The notes beneath the pieces were generated by a model that was given only the letters and a program-made list of their open reading frames with translations, was not told where the DNA came from and made no database searches. Of a DNA stretch of 64,000 bases, positions 13,701 through 26,656 are shown in pieces (the stretch's first letter is position 1; each line of letters begins with the position of its first letter). Origin of the DNA: Mytilisepta virgata (taxonomy: Eukaryota; Mollusca; Bivalvia; Mytilida; Mytilidae); assembly GCA_028015205.1 (NCBI GenBank), contig CM051516.1, positions 48,550,230 through 48,614,229 of the forward strand. Reading direction: 5' to 3'. The position numbers and the translations under genes are program-made.

Positions 13701-15440
13701 CACATAAATTAAGTTAGAAAAAAAAGAAGAAATTTTTTTGAAACTTTTGAAATACAACTAGGTTTGATTCACACTGTTTACAGAGTATATTGTATATTTT
13801 CATTGCATACAAAAAAAAACGTAAGTACATCAAGATAATTTTAATTCTAGTAGACAAAATGCCTTTTATCAAAATTGAACTTTGAATGTTTCCAAAGTTA
13901 CATACTTCCAATATTAGGCAGGATAATGTTTAGATGAATTTAATTTAGGTTAAGCATTTTATCAGTTTTATTACTATTATTATTACAAATTTCAGGTCAG
14001 CGTTACAGTGTTCGGATGAAAATTCAGAATATTTAATTTGAAAATGTTGAAAGGAAATAGAATGGTGCGAACAAGTTCAACTAGCCAAAACAGTATCTGT
14101 CAACATGGACCAATTTCCAGCAGCTGTCACAGCTTGTTCGTATATTTCAGATCTATAAATTCTGAAATTTTACATTAGCTGTTGTGGTATATAAGCAGAA
14201 GTTCATACGTAGCCATATCTGCCGCAGTTTCGAAGCATATGTAGTAAAGAAACAAATTCTGTAACTGTAAAACAATTGGCTGAAATTGGTATTACTCATA
14301 CACATTCCGACACAATTTTTATCTTATATTATCAGTTTTGTCAACAATGATACCATTATCATATAATTCATGTAGGGTTCCATACCTTACCATACTGAAG
14401 GAAGAACAGAAAGGACATATTCAAGATCACGTGCCGAAGGTATCCTCTCCTCATCAAATTTGCGTTACTGGCATTAAAATCATGACTTTAGAAATTTATA
14501 CACTGAAGCGAAGAGAGAAAATTATTCAACATGGAAACAATAAATTCAACACTAAGGATTCATACAATGTACAGCATTATATTTCGTGGTTTTCGTATAT
14601 GCATGCATTAAATTTTAATAAACCATACATAATAATCCGGCTTTTTCATAAATCATAATATATACAGTACATAAACTTTGGTCAAGATATGACCTATATT
14701 CATCCGTGTCTTTTTCTCTAGTTTATTCTTTTAGTTATACATGTATCCTTGTGGCAATTGTTTGTTCCATTCTCATGAGTTTGTCTTGCCTTTGGAATTT
14801 TCCCACTGTTTTGACTCTTCTGTATTCTTTTGCTGATATGCAGTGGTTGTTTACAAGACGGTTATGGGTTAAATTACATAAAACATGGGGAAAATACCCC
14901 CAAAAGACTAGAATATTCTTACAAAAAGTATAGATAACGCTTTTGTTAATGTTCTTTTCATTTATTTTATATCTTTAGTCTGAAGCTACCACTGGAGAAA
15001 ATATTTCTCAAATTATGATATTTCAGAAGAAAATTCTTCTGAAATTGATAATGAGGATGTACTTTCAGTAAAATTCAACTTCATTTCTGGAAGATTTTTC
15101 TTCTCAAATACAAGATAATGGTTTTGTACGTACCAACCATTTAACCTGGAACAAGGTTTTTAGAAGAATTATGTCTATAGTATTTTGAGAAATAAACTTC
15201 TTCGTGGATATTAGAAGATTTTTCTTCTCAAATAAGATTGATATTATTTAATGCTATTTGTGAAGGTTTTAATTTTTTGTACTTAATTCTATCAGAAAAT
15301 ACCACCTAATCTTACCATTCTCTTGTTAGTTGAGGGATAAATTGTTAACATGTCAAAGAAAATCATTAAAAAAGTTGTCAATTTATGTAAATTTATAGAA
15401 AATGCCAAAACATAGTCGATAAAAAGGAAAACCTGGATTT
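10790..15440. other. AT-rich stretch without a convincing gene
   Basis: Both strands were read. Short frames (for example 14338-14658 and 14706-14933 on plus) have no recognisable domain and no splice context. The only repeat noticed is the diverged dispersed repeat at about 13325-13640, related to 19500-19830. Confidence 0.5.
13325..13640 (+). repeat. Diverged dispersed repeat, copy 1
   Basis: Shares an ordered set of blocks with 19500-19830: an initial GGCCA.AC..AA.TGA.TTT, then TTTTGGATTTT, GCGAAGATCAAA, GAGCGGGCGAAAA-like, and CGGCGAA. Divergence is high, so this is an old family. No coding capacity was seen. Confidence 0.5.
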
Positions 15441-15446
15441 TCCCTT

Positions 15447-15452
15447 TTTATT
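15447..15452 (-). terminator. Possible polyadenylation signal of lectin gene 1
   Basis: AATAAA on the minus strand, about 300 bases downstream of the lectin 1 stop codon at 15753. It is the first clear hexamer I noticed after the stop. Polyadenylation itself cannot be seen in genomic sequence. Confidence 0.35.
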
Positions 15453-15752
15453 TTGGACTGCATTTAAAAAAAAACAGCGCAATTTCGTGCACAATTATAC
15501 AAGACAAAATTATTCATATCCGAAATGTACGTGAATGAATGTAAAAGGATATGAACAATAAAAAAAGACAACAAGAACGTCAGCAATCAAATACAAATCA
15601 ATTAACCGAACCCAGTTAGCATCTTTGCAGAAGGAAAAAATCAGATCTCAAAACACAAACATAAAATTTTACAACAGAGTCAGAATAGTCGTAATTGTAA
15701 CAGACACTTGACAGTAACGGGCGTTAAATTGGCTTTATGAGTATCCAAACCT

Positions 15753-18700
15753 TCATACATACTCCATTTGACATATAAATGGTTGAAGTTTATGGCAGCT
15801 ATCATCGTTCCAATGACCATCTAATAGTTCTAAACAATCTTCATGTCCTCCTGAGTTACTAGGGTTTCCAGGACACCAATATCTACTATCTAAAGGATTA
15901 AAGGTTGAGGCCCATATCCAGTGTCCTTCTACTACCTGGTCTGTCCCATCTATCCAATAGTCATCTAGTAAGATAAATATATAATAGTTACTTATGCAGA
16001 GGGCATTATTATATAAATAACATTTATAAGAGGTGACGGAGTATATTGTAACCCCGAGAAAACGTTGTCAACCAAGGCACTCTCTTAGAAATTTGTTATT
16101 TATTTTATTATACTGAATGTCGTGGATTGTATGTGCGGGTGACAGTAAAAAAAAAAAAAAGCCACCCGCTGTTTCTTTCTTTCCAGCGGGTGATCGAGTA
16201 AAACATTACATTCTTGTAAACCAATGAAAATGCATTAAAAGTAGAGAAATTTACATAAAGTATAATAACAAATATTGACTGACCAAAGGACAGTATTATT
16301 GACTGAAACACCGATAATGCCCGAGCCACAGGCGACCGTTTGATAATTTTAATGTTGAGGAATTTTCAATTTGATACTTTTTTGTTCCAAGGTCTATGCC
16401 CACTAATTTGCAAATTGTAAACATCAAGACCAATCAAGCTTGAAAAGAAGATATAACATATGAACTTAATTTGATTAAAAATGTTGAATTACAAGAGAAA
16501 GAAATAAAGAAACTGAGAGGTTGCAAACAATAACATATCCACCTGCCTGTTTATCGTTTATCAGAGTCGACTGGATCTGAACTAAAAATTTTAAGATAAG
16601 GCGTTCAATTCATACATGCATCTTTGTTATTAACCAAGATGTCTTCTTGATAAATATGTAAGAATTTGCCTGCAAATATTCATGGGTAAAATGTAGATCA
16701 ATCGACTTTACTTATCCATTTATATCTAGAATGTTTTCAGTTACAGAAACAAAGAAATCTCAATGTTTCTTTCAGGTGCAGGACAATAGTAAAAACATTT
16801 ATTCTTTGCTCGACTGTTGTCTCGTGCAGGTTAGTTTTTGTGTAAAATATAAATTCTTTTTCTTTTTTGTTAAGTAACATATTCAGAGAACTTTTTATCT
16901 ATCAATACCTCCAATTTGACACGCCCCTTTTGAAGATTTTTGATGTGTTGGGTTAGTTTTATTAACGAGGAAGTCCAATATATCCTGGTCATCAACAATA
17001 GCAAGTTCTGCACCAAAAGCCCTACAATCGCTCTGAAAAGATTTGTTTTTATCGTCTTGAAAGAAGTAGTGCCACTTTGCCTTCTACTGATTTCAACCAT
17101 TACTGTTATTTTAATACTTTATCATAGTTTCTATTTTAAATTTCTAAACTTAAACATATAATGTAATTGAATGTTAACAGAATGAAAATTATTCTGTAAT
17201 CATTAATAAGCTCATCAAAGGTCATAAATATCAGCGATTTTATCCAAATGACATTTATTTTGCAAATATCGTCAATACAGACACTCAAAACAAAACAGTT
17301 TTACTGTTTCGTGAAAGGGTATACATGTAATACTATATGCCTTCAACAAAGTTTTAATGTTGAACAACTCTCGTAAAGATAAAAAAAATATGGTACATTT
17401 GCGTTTAAAATGTCCCCCAAAACAATATTAAGATATGCAAAGCATTTTCAGCTATTTTATTTGTTAAAGATTGATATTTGTTAGGTTTTCAAAATTACTA
17501 TAAGCTGGGTGTATGGTTTCTACTTTCTTAAATCCAGCGGAAACACAGCAAGACACGTTTTCTTTTCCAGAACGCCTTTTTTCACAAAACGTGTGATTTA
17601 GGTTTAGTTTTGGCTTGTTCGGATTCTCTAAGGTGTGTGTTTTAATTCTTGTAACTACTTTTCTAAATTTGTAATATTCGTTTTCTTTGAAAATGGTATC
17701 ATGAATTTGCCTTATCACTGGAAATTTTGTCTTCCCACTTGTTGAGTTGATTTTATTTTCTAAATCATTGGTTGTTAAATAGCGACTACTGTCTGTCTGA
17801 AAGAGTGGAAATACAGAGTTTTAAACCTTTTTGTTTTGTTGATATTTAGTTATTATTTCCATTATTTTAATTATTTACTAACAGAAGCTTCTGCCCAACT
17901 CAGCTTATTGAACTTATTGATGTAGAAACACCATGTTCTAAATTGATACCAGCCTTCAGGACAATCTGCTCCTACTGTACCTATAAAATAGAACAGTTGT
18001 CATTTATCAAGATAGTTACATAGCACTACGCATATATGTTTTGCATATATCGGAAATTGTTATATTATTATTTGTGTTATCTAGTTATTCTTCCATAATG
18101 CATTAATATTCACGATTGACTAGTTTTTGTATTAATACATAGGAATAGAGAGGTATTATAGAGTTCTACTCAAACTAAAACGTAACTGCCTCGGTGGTCT
18201 CCTGGTAACGTGATCGCCTCGAATGCAGCAGCTTTCTGTTTGGTCAAAGCAAAGACTTAAAACTATATTTGCTCCTTTTCCGCTAAGGGGCAAGGACAAG
18301 GGGTCAAAATAATGTGTCCGGTGTGGTGGCAAGTCTTCATGTAAAAATCCAGATAAGCTGTCGATCTAGTACAAAGCAATCACATTAACATATTCGTGAT
18401 AATAATGGGGTGTCAAAACTTTTTCAACAACAGTAACCATTATTTTGATGCAGAAGAATATCTTTAAACTACGATTGATTATTTAACAGTAGAAAAAAAA
18501 ATGAAATTCAAATGTCAAAAGGACAGAAAAGGTAAAGCCAAAAGTCTCCACAAAATTAGCCAATTCTTTAACAGTAAATTGACGTACAAATCCAGACAAA
18601 CTTTTCAGACAATATCTAAAGGTCACTGTACTGTCTAATGTGATAAGAAGATCATAAGGCAATGTGAAATTATGACATTATCATTCCGAGATAATCAGTA

Positions 18701-21700
18701 TTTAGGTTTCACATGGGTTTTGATATGTATCAATATAAAATATATAAGGATAAAATTAACCTTGCTATCAATCAAAATTTCCTTATCAATATGGTATTTA
18801 ACGCAAAACGTTTTCGAAACGTTTAAAAACGCACTGTGCGTTCACACGTCTCTTCCTTATCAAAACGTTTCGAAAAAGTTTCAGCTTAAACTCATACGAA
18901 AAGTATTATTTAGTCGTGTAAGCGCATATTAGACTAATTCGTTTCAGAATCACAGGTACGTGTTGTTATTTGTACAGTAGATATTATGCAGGTAATTTGT
19001 ATAGTTTAAATTTTAGGTATTTTTATAAAGTACAGTGTACTACCTCCATGGTATTACCAAGCCTTAAGACACGTTTTTTCACATGTAGGTAACAGATACG
19101 CTGTTATAACTTTACTAAACTTCTCAACTCCTTAGACATGTTAGAACTTAGTAAATAACGCGAATGCATATGTGACGTCAAGTTGCACATCTAACGTCCT
19201 TTCTACTTTGATGCAGAAATAAAAAATATCCAGGAAGTGTAGATGTTCACATTGTTCTTTAAAAAATATTGTTACTCATTTTTGATTAAATGTATTTGCA
19301 ATTTCGTTGTTCTCACGAATTCGCCTGGTGGAATTAATTCGTATGGCCTCGGTATTTGAATATTGAGAATCAAATTGAATCGATTGAAATTGTGCGTATA
19401 ATCAACATACAGACCGACCAAAGTTAGCTTAATTTTATGATCTAATGACATGATGCATTGAGAATGTACATTTATTTATTTGTTTCATTTTGTTTAATAA
19501 TTAGGCCACACAAAATTGATTTTTAGTTTTTGGATTTTATGGTAAATATAGGTGCGAGGGAGAAAAAGTAAAAACAAATTCTTGCGGATTTTTTTTCAAG
19601 CGAAGATCAAAGTTAAGTGCGACCATATCTTTAAAGTTTTAAAAAAATGGAAGTAAATCAAATTTTTTTTACAAAATTTTAAGAGCGGGCGAAAAATTTG
19701 TCCTTTTAATTTGTTGAAAAATGAAGAATATGAGGCGAATTTTTAGCATAAATTTCTAGACGAAACGGAAAATTTTTTTTAACTTGGTTGGGGCCTAATT
19801 TGTAAGGGATTTAAACGGCGAATATTTCATTCAAAATAAGACATTATCAGTTCCCACTGTTTGAAAAATGTTTCCAAGCGTCAGTTATCCTTACGGATAT
19901 TTCCACTCTTGGTTATTTCCCGCATGCAAGACGTTTTTGGTTAAACGTGTTAATTTTATGATAACTTTTGAATGCTTAATATTTTACGGGACTATAAGGT
20001 TAGAGTGGCAATAAAAATCATCCATCGACAATATGAAAATCAAACACCGTCATTCAACAAATAATAGATAAAATGTGCAACTCTTTAAATAAAGTAAAAC
20101 AAAATAAAAATAAACAAATAAAATGGTAACTAAATAAATAAATAAAAATAAAAATAATAATAAGAACATTAAAATGAAAAAAAAATGTATATCAGATGAA
20201 AGGAAAAGATTTGCTGTTCGTTCTGTAATTATTATCTGCAATACATAATAATAATAATACTTTATTCCGAAAGCAAATACAGCTTATAGGATAATATACA
20301 ATATTGGAACAGTAATATATGCACCATATAACACATAAACAGACATAAATTCAATCATAAATTCAATCATACATTTTCAGATACAAAGTACCAATGATTA
20401 ATAATTATAGCTCAGAGCATGACATACATACATATAATATTTCAAAATTAGGAGCAGTGTTCTAATTCCGAAGTTTCTCTGCTAGTATATATATATATAT
20501 ATGTATCTCTTACTTAAACTATTGTTGTGACGACTTTTCCCAATTACCTTTCCTTTCTTAATTTTAGACCCTATTATGTGTGAGTTTAAATTAGCTTAAT
20601 TTTCTATACTACTATTCAATTAGATATATATATAGTCACGTTGATGTTTTTTTTTATATATAGTCACGTTAATGGTAAATGAAAATTACAAAACCGTATG
20701 AACTTACAATATAAGGCATATGATTCATAAATTTGTCCATTATTGACAAAATAAAGCATAGTCGAAATAATTTTCCAGTAAAACATAATGTTACTGAAAG
20801 AAAAAAAACAGTTTAAATCCACTTGATTTACACTTTTTATATTTTAAAAATATGTCATGTATGTCAAAATATGCAGTGAAACAGATTAAATTGCCATAAA
20901 CATCAAAATAACAAGGTTCTAATTTTATGAAATTGTCGGTAATAATCAAATAAAAAAAAATAATGATCTCTTATTACTAAATTATATCAATGATAACACA
21001 AAGATTTAGAAAAAAAGGGAACGCCGAAACAGAGATTCAAACTATGTCTACAAGTGTTACTCTCAACTCATCCTAACCTTGCGGCTACCATCTTACACTA
21101 TACAAACGTCGTTTTTAAATATATAAAGGCGAGAGCCCTATGTATATATTGTACCGTATCATATTGATATATGTAAAAACGACATTTAACTATCATCCGA
21201 TTGGTAGCCGAGAGGTTTCGTCGATGTGTTCTTGAACTATGACACATAATTTACTTCAAGGAGAGAGTTCGAATCCCAGTAACGCAAATAAAAATTTGCA
21301 AAAGTTTTTAAATTAATACCAGCTGTGAACAGAAATCAGTTAATTAGCCAATACAAACTTAATGAAATTAAGTACACAAAGGGAACAATTGAATATAATT
21401 TGATGACTTCATTTCAGTGACGGATTAAAGAAGCGTTGATTCTAGAAAAAGAAACCACGGTAAATGAATAGCCTGACGTCACAGTGGTTTAAATGTATTT
21501 AAAACACATCGACTGTATGATTTCACGACAGTAAATTGTACTTACAAAGACAAAACAAAAACAGTATAATATTCCTTAAAGACATTATAATCATGAGTCG
21601 ATTGAACCGAATGTTCAGATAAGAAATTTTAACGATCTTGAACAAACCGTTCATCTGGACAGCTGCATTCCAGGATTAAAACCAATTCATTTCATTAATT

Positions 21701-22322
21701 TTATTGAAAAAAAATCTTTAGTTAAAAGATTGGTTCTGTGGTCACTTTCGGCCTATGGCCACACGGTAATGTTATCAATCAAGCGAAGGATATATGTCGG
21801 GGCTTTCCTCGTGTACGATATATGTTATAGAACCGTAACAGGTTTATAACACCCTCCATCAGCTGCGCTGGTTGAGTATTCCTTAAGTTCAGTTGGTAGA
21901 GCCCTGGACTACTGAACAAAAAAGTTCCTGCTCGATCTCCAGTTGGTACGGTAGGTTATTTTGGGAGAGAAATCGTGCTCTACTGTTACGCGTTTTCCTT
22001 TGATAAGAATTTACGTTATCTAACTTGAACATGTATAAGGTGTCTTTTAATAATTTTATAATGTTGCGATATACAAATTTTGTATACACTTTGTTATGTA
22101 TATATATTGCTATTATTGTTTCATAATTTTGATATTTTATCAATTTAGCAATCTGAAATCTAATTTTCCGCAATTAAATATTTTAACGATTGAAAAACAC
22201 AAATTATATCGATAAAAGTATGAAGGTAAGGTATAACTTTGATTTGTCCATTAGTTTCGTATAGACCTGAAATATACCTTCTGCCACAATTTCAAATGCA
22301 TCATGTACACTCGCAACAAAAC
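15753..22322 (-). CDS. C-type lectin gene 1 (secreted CTLD protein; 5' end not found)
   Basis: Four coding exons: 22278-22322, 17883-17980, 16909-17032, 15753-15964. All have AG/GT borders and matching phases (1, 0, 1), giving 158 readable residues up to a TGA. The first short exon is a linker. The next gives CPEGW and WCFY, the long-form N-terminal cysteine pair, and ends in WAEAS. The third gives SDCRAFGAELA. The last gives DYWIDG, EDCLEL, HWNDD and PFICQME, so all the CTLD disulphide cysteines are present. The sugar-binding triad position reads N-P-S where lectin 2 has E-P-N, so calcium-dependent mannose binding is doubtful; WND is kept. C-type lectins of this size are usually secreted pattern-recognition proteins. 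A signal-peptide exon should lie above 22322 but was not located. The 4.3 kb second intron holds repeats. The paralog is lectin gene 2. Confidence 0.85.
16158..16197. repeat. Short hairpin in last intron of lectin 1
   Basis: CACCCGCT and AGCGGGTG form an 8-bp stem around a short pyrimidine-rich loop, just after a run of about 14 A. No further function can be read. Confidence 0.5.
17464..17796 (-). CDS. Possible alternative terminal exon inside lectin gene 1
   Basis: An AG acceptor with a good pyrimidine tract ends at 17797. From 17796 the frame is open for 110 codons to a stop at 17464. The acceptor is in phase 0, exactly what exon 17883-17980 needs, so splicing to it would end the lectin half-domain with an unrelated tail. 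The tail is basic and has cysteines in the pattern F-C-x4-R...S-C-C; I recognise no family. It could equally be a separate gene fragment or chance. Uncertain. Confidence 0.35.
   Translation of the reverse strand, partial: TDSSRYLTTNDLENKINSTSGKTKFPVIRQIHDTIFKENEYYKFRKVVTRIKTHTLENPNKPKLNLNHTFCEKRRSGKENVSCCVSAGFKKVETIHPAYSNFENLTNINL
18185..18385 (+). repeat. Degenerate tRNA-derived SINE
   Basis: Starts with a box-A-like TGCCTCGGTGGTCTCCTGG and continues with CGTGATCGCCTCGAATGCAG, then a conserved-looking central part (AATGTGTCCGGTGTGGTGG, then CAAGTCTTCATG). This arrangement is that of bivalve tRNA-headed SINEs as I know them. Box B is decayed. It lies in an intron of lectin 1. Confidence 0.55.
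19500..19830 (+). repeat. Diverged dispersed repeat, copy 2
   Basis: Counterpart of 13325-13640, same block order and same strand. It lies in the long intron of lectin 1. Confidence 0.5.
20240..20530. repeat. AAT-rich tract and TA microsatellite
   Basis: An (AAT)n run followed by ACTTTATTCCG near 20245-20270 resembles the 3' tail of a retroposed element in reverse. A (TA)n run follows near 20487-20502. No coding sequence. Confidence 0.45.
21035..21130 (-). repeat. tRNA-like repeat head, copy A
   Basis: On the minus strand: AAAACGACGTTT, then GATGGTAGCCGCAAGGTT (box-A-like) and GTTTGAATCTCTG (box-B-like). It mirrors copy B at 21170-21295 on the other strand, about 50 bases away. It is degenerate, not a working tRNA. 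Confidence 0.5.
21170..21295 (+). repeat. tRNA-like repeat head, copy B
   Basis: AAAACGACATTT, then TTGGTAGCCGAGAGGTT (box A) and GAGTTCGAATCCC (box B). The spacing would suit a long-variable-arm tRNA (Ser or Leu type), but the T stem does not pair and no closed acceptor stem is seen, so it is best called a tRNA-derived SINE head or a tRNA pseudogene. Confidence 0.5.
21888..21955 (+). repeat. tRNA-like relic
   Basis: TTCAGTTGGTAGAGCCCTGG followed by ACTACTGAAC and a decayed box B (GCTCGATCTCC) resembles the D-arm to T-arm region of a tRNA. Stems are incomplete. Probably a SINE head or a tRNA pseudogene. Confidence 0.4.
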
Positions 22323-22329
22323 CTGGAAA

Positions 22330-25300
22330 GAAAACCAAATTAAAACATTGTGTCAAATAGAAACAGTCTTAAGAACGGTATCCGAAGTCTAATTATATAA
22401 ATAAGGTCAGTTTTGCATGAGATAATTAGAACCCTATTACATTAGACAGAATTTAAAATCAAAATCTAATAACTAAAATTTCAACACGTAGTCTAAAATC
22501 GTTTCATTTTGTACGAGACATATATTGGTGGAATGTGCATACACAAGGCGTCAAATAAACATAGACATCAAATGATATTAATTTTTACTACTAGACTCAT
22601 CTTCCTGATAGTATTGTATGCTCATTTGCTAGTATTTTGGTATTGGCCATAAAATTGATATACAATACTGAAAGCAGGGTTCCGTTACACAAACAGTCGT
22701 ATAACTATGATTGAGACTGGTTCCATGACCTCAAAAGCGCAAAGACGTTGCAAACCGGAAATCAGATCATCCTTACGACTTATCATAGTCGCACGAATGT
22801 TTGTGAAAAGGGACGCAGGTAAAGAACGCTTTTCTTGACAAAATGGTTTTTTAGGTCTTTAACAATAAAACAACATTTAATGATACGGAATTGACACTGC
22901 GGTTGCAATGAAGAAATTCTTCTTATCTGGGGTTTGGCTAAACTGTTCCGGCCAGTTTAATCATATTGCACACAATGTTTTGATTTTATTAATTCTTTTT
23001 TTTTTCATTTTTTTTTTTTTTTTGGGGGGGGGGGGGGTTCAAATTTTTGGTCACGAGAGCACTTGATGAAGTTTCATTCATTGTACGCAAGGAAATTTGG
23101 TAATCTAAGTTTTATTTTATAAAAATGCACAAAAGTCGCCAAAATTTTATGTGACATGTAAAGTTTTTAATGTTGTAGCAACAGTTCATGTAGAATGCCA
23201 AAGAGGTTGGTTTCATTACGGCAATTAATGTTATTTTATTAGTCACACCCACAAGTCCTGGGCAGATATTGCGGTAAGTCTTTTCATTGAAGATGTAAAG
23301 TTCCATGGTCTTACAAAGATATAATAACGTGAACGATAATAATTAAAAAAAGCATGGAAGTTTGAAATAAATAAGAAATAATGAGCACCAAGCGCTTCAC
23401 TAACCAGAATAATTTAAGTTACAGTTTGATAGCGCACAGTATTTTGAGTGCAAAGTGACTATATTGATAATGAAAATATTAATGCAACTGTAAGGCATTC
23501 TTTGCTTAGTGTATTCTTCGCACCTTTATATCCACGGGCTAGTTATCCTGTAAAAATCTTCAATAAAATAAAAAATCCGATTATAAAACGGCCATTTTGT
23601 ATACTTTCTGATAGGGTGTAATGAAAATTAAAAATAGAACTGATGTATTCGAAATAAAATTTTTAGGCATTACTCAGCGTTACAAAACTGAATGGATGTC
23701 TCTACTTTTGGATTCATTTCATCAAGTTTATCACCAGAGCTGCAAATATTTCAATACTGTCGAGATATTTAAATTCTTAACATTTACTCTATATAGCTTG
23801 GGATTCTTGAAAACTAAGGAATATCTCAAGTCAATACCCCTCTGCTCTGTCTTTAGATAGATTTTGGTTCTTTTTGTGTGTGTAATAATTAAGTAGTAAA
23901 AAGATTTAACAGGAAAGGTTAACCAATTAACGTTATTCAGTCGACGGACATTGTAACAGAGATAACAGAAAAGAGCGCAAAACACACACACAAAATAGAA
24001 ACAAAAAGAGTTAGGCTAGTATGATATGGTACAGATCATGACCCTATCATTCGTTTAAAGCCGTTTATACTGTAGAGTGATTTTATAATAAGTGGACTGA
24101 TCTGTAAAAAAATGAAGCAACCAAAAGTCGTTACATTAGGACTTGAGGTTTTTCAGAAATTATAATTACATGTTGTATTAACAAAATGTATCCCCAAGTT
24201 CAAATAACAAAAAAGATGCAAAGCATAAAATAAAAACAAGCCTAAATATTTGATTCTCACACACATGTATTTAATATTAACAATAAGAAGTCATTTTTTT
24301 CTTTACTAGAAAAAATTTTTAAGTTTATATTTTCTAAGGTTAAAAGATGAAAGATTGCTTATAATATTCCACCGATGTCACTAAAGTTTATTTTAATTTT
24401 ATGCTTATTCATTTATTAATATATCTTATTTTTGTTTTTGTGAAGTTAAATTGAGTGAGAGCTACTGTTAACAACCATACAATATAGTGCATCTAGATCT
24501 AGAAGAATTTCGATTGTAATGTAATGTATTTTAGTTTTTTAAAGAAAGGATGGTCATTTTTTTTCAATAATTAGTGAAGTAAATACGAGATACTGGAAGT
24601 CTGCCTTAATGTTTGAGGAAAACAGTCGACTTTCTGATACATATTTAACATTTTATTTGTTTAATATTTTCTGGGAATCCCTCAAGTTTACCTTTGTTCA
24701 AAACAGCAAGACTGAAAAAAAAATGAGCGTCTTTCCGTCGTTACCAGTTATAGACGGTAACATAACCAAACCGATCATAAATTTATATCAAAATACTGTG
24801 ATTAAGATAACTGTTCCTCTTCTACAAGGATTGTTCCAATTTGCTCTCAGGGAGGAATCAGTTGATTTTTATAGAAATGCCAGAAAGGAATAGTAAAACA
24901 AAATAAGGCAGAAAAAGAAGTACAGTTCGAAAATTTGAGGGAGAAAATGTCATTCCGCTTTGTTAGAATTTATTTTGAAAGTCTCATGATCAGTCATGTT
25001 ATCATTTTCCAAATATATTTCCACCAGCTGGCAACCTGCAATTATATATATATATATAAAATAGAAATAATATGAGCAAAACTCGCAAATGTATATCACC
25101 CAATATTGCTACAATAATTATAAAGAAATATATAGGTCAAAAAGCAAAATAAAAGGTGCATAATGGCAATGTACATTGAACATTCCCTGAAAGTTTCAAA
25201 GAAATTCTCCCACGGGTATAGGATGAGTTGCAGATGGGGCATGCCTATTCCCCTTTACGTTACCATTTTGTGAAGAAATGGCAAAGTCCATGTTGTCTGT

Positions 25301-26510
25301 AGAGAACCAGAAAAAATCATTGTGATAAAAAATAAAATAGGTGGTGTGCAATGCCACTTTGTAGTGAAGATACTGTGTGTTTCAATGAAATCCATTCACT
25401 GGTGTACGAGTAGTTGCGAGTAATAGGTGCGGACTGAAGAACGGACGAACGGACATTCTCATCGAATGATATATTTAAAGTAAAGGTATTGTATAAAAAG
25501 ACCCCCCCCTTCCCCCAAAAAACAGGCAAAATACAGAAAACCAGGCTTGCTAATACAAGAATACAGCGACGGGAGGTTTACCTTGTGTGCTATCACGTTA
25601 AAAATCCGGTTCAGTCGGTCTAGTACAGCGAGGCTCATATTTATGTATCACATCAGCATATTCTGGTCCTGATATGCATGTAATAATAATTGCCCCTGTA
25701 CATTAACCAATAAACCATCCATTCATATATTTTTAAATTATTTTGTCATACAACCTTTCAACACGAAAGCACGTAAAATAAAAGTTCAAACAGGTTGCAT
25801 GAGAATAATGGCCAACCCCTACAATCATGGTGGTTCACTTCTGGTTGTTATTTGAGTTTTAGTTGTTCGTAGTTATAGATTTCAATGTTTTTTTTAGTGT
25901 ATTCCAAGTAAGTCACCTATAATTTACGCCTTTTTTGAGTTAGTTTGTATGGATATTTTATCAATTCTAATGTGACGTGCCGCTTTCGCTATAGAAACAC
26001 AACTGTTTTTTATATTAAACCATTATTATTAACACATGCGTACAATGCGTTGTTGACGTGAAGCGTGAAACACACATGAAATCACAAAACTGTTGTATTT
26101 TGTTGATAAAGTAAAGCTTCAAAGTCATATTCTTCCATCTCACTGAATCTATCTTACATATATCGCTTTGCAAACATTTAGCAAATCTCGAACTACAACA
26201 ACGATAACTGTCACCCGAAATGGTATGACACTCGAAAGTGCGCCGTCACAATCCAAGGTATAACGTCATACATTCCAATGAAGCCAGATCGACAGTCAAA
26301 AACGGAAAATCATACGTTGTACAGGATGTGGAACGCTGGTATTTGCTTTAAAATCTCCCAAAAAAGTAAGTCTGATTTTATTTTGTTTGTTTAAAGACAT
26401 TTTACGTTTTTCTGTAAAAGTTTTTGCCTTTTTAAAATCGAAATGGCTGCCCGTATATGACGCCTTATATGGTTCGCTTCGATTACAGAACTGATACATA
26501 TTGTCCTATT
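22330..26510. other. AT-rich stretch without a convincing gene
   Basis: It should contain or precede the missing signal-peptide exon of lectin 1, but no ATG with a hydrophobic run and a phase-1 donor stood out. A plus-strand frame at 24609-24893 (94 codons) has no recognised domain. There is a long T-then-G homopolymer junction at about 23005-23037 and a (TA)n run near 25043-25060. Confidence 0.45.
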
Positions 26511-26656
26511 AGAATCGAAATAATTCATTGGTGCCATGCTCTATGGTTATTTTAACATGGTTAGGTCTTATATTTGTTAATAATTTCGCTTTCAGAGTGG
26601 GTTAAAGCTGTGAGATCGTTGATTCAAGTCCGAACTGATAAACTTAGAATGTCTAT

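Noticed and set aside
14338..14933. Two plus-strand frames of 106 and 75 codons
   Set aside because: No domain recognised, and the hydrophobic stretch in the second is compositional.
24609..24893. 94-codon plus-strand frame
   Set aside because: Reads somewhat protein-like at its end but has no homolog that I know, and no exon context on that strand.
25581..25640. Candidate first exon for lectin 1 on the minus strand (MSLAVLDRL...)
   Set aside because: Its donor is in phase 0 whereas phase 1 is required, and it is not hydrophobic enough for a signal peptide.
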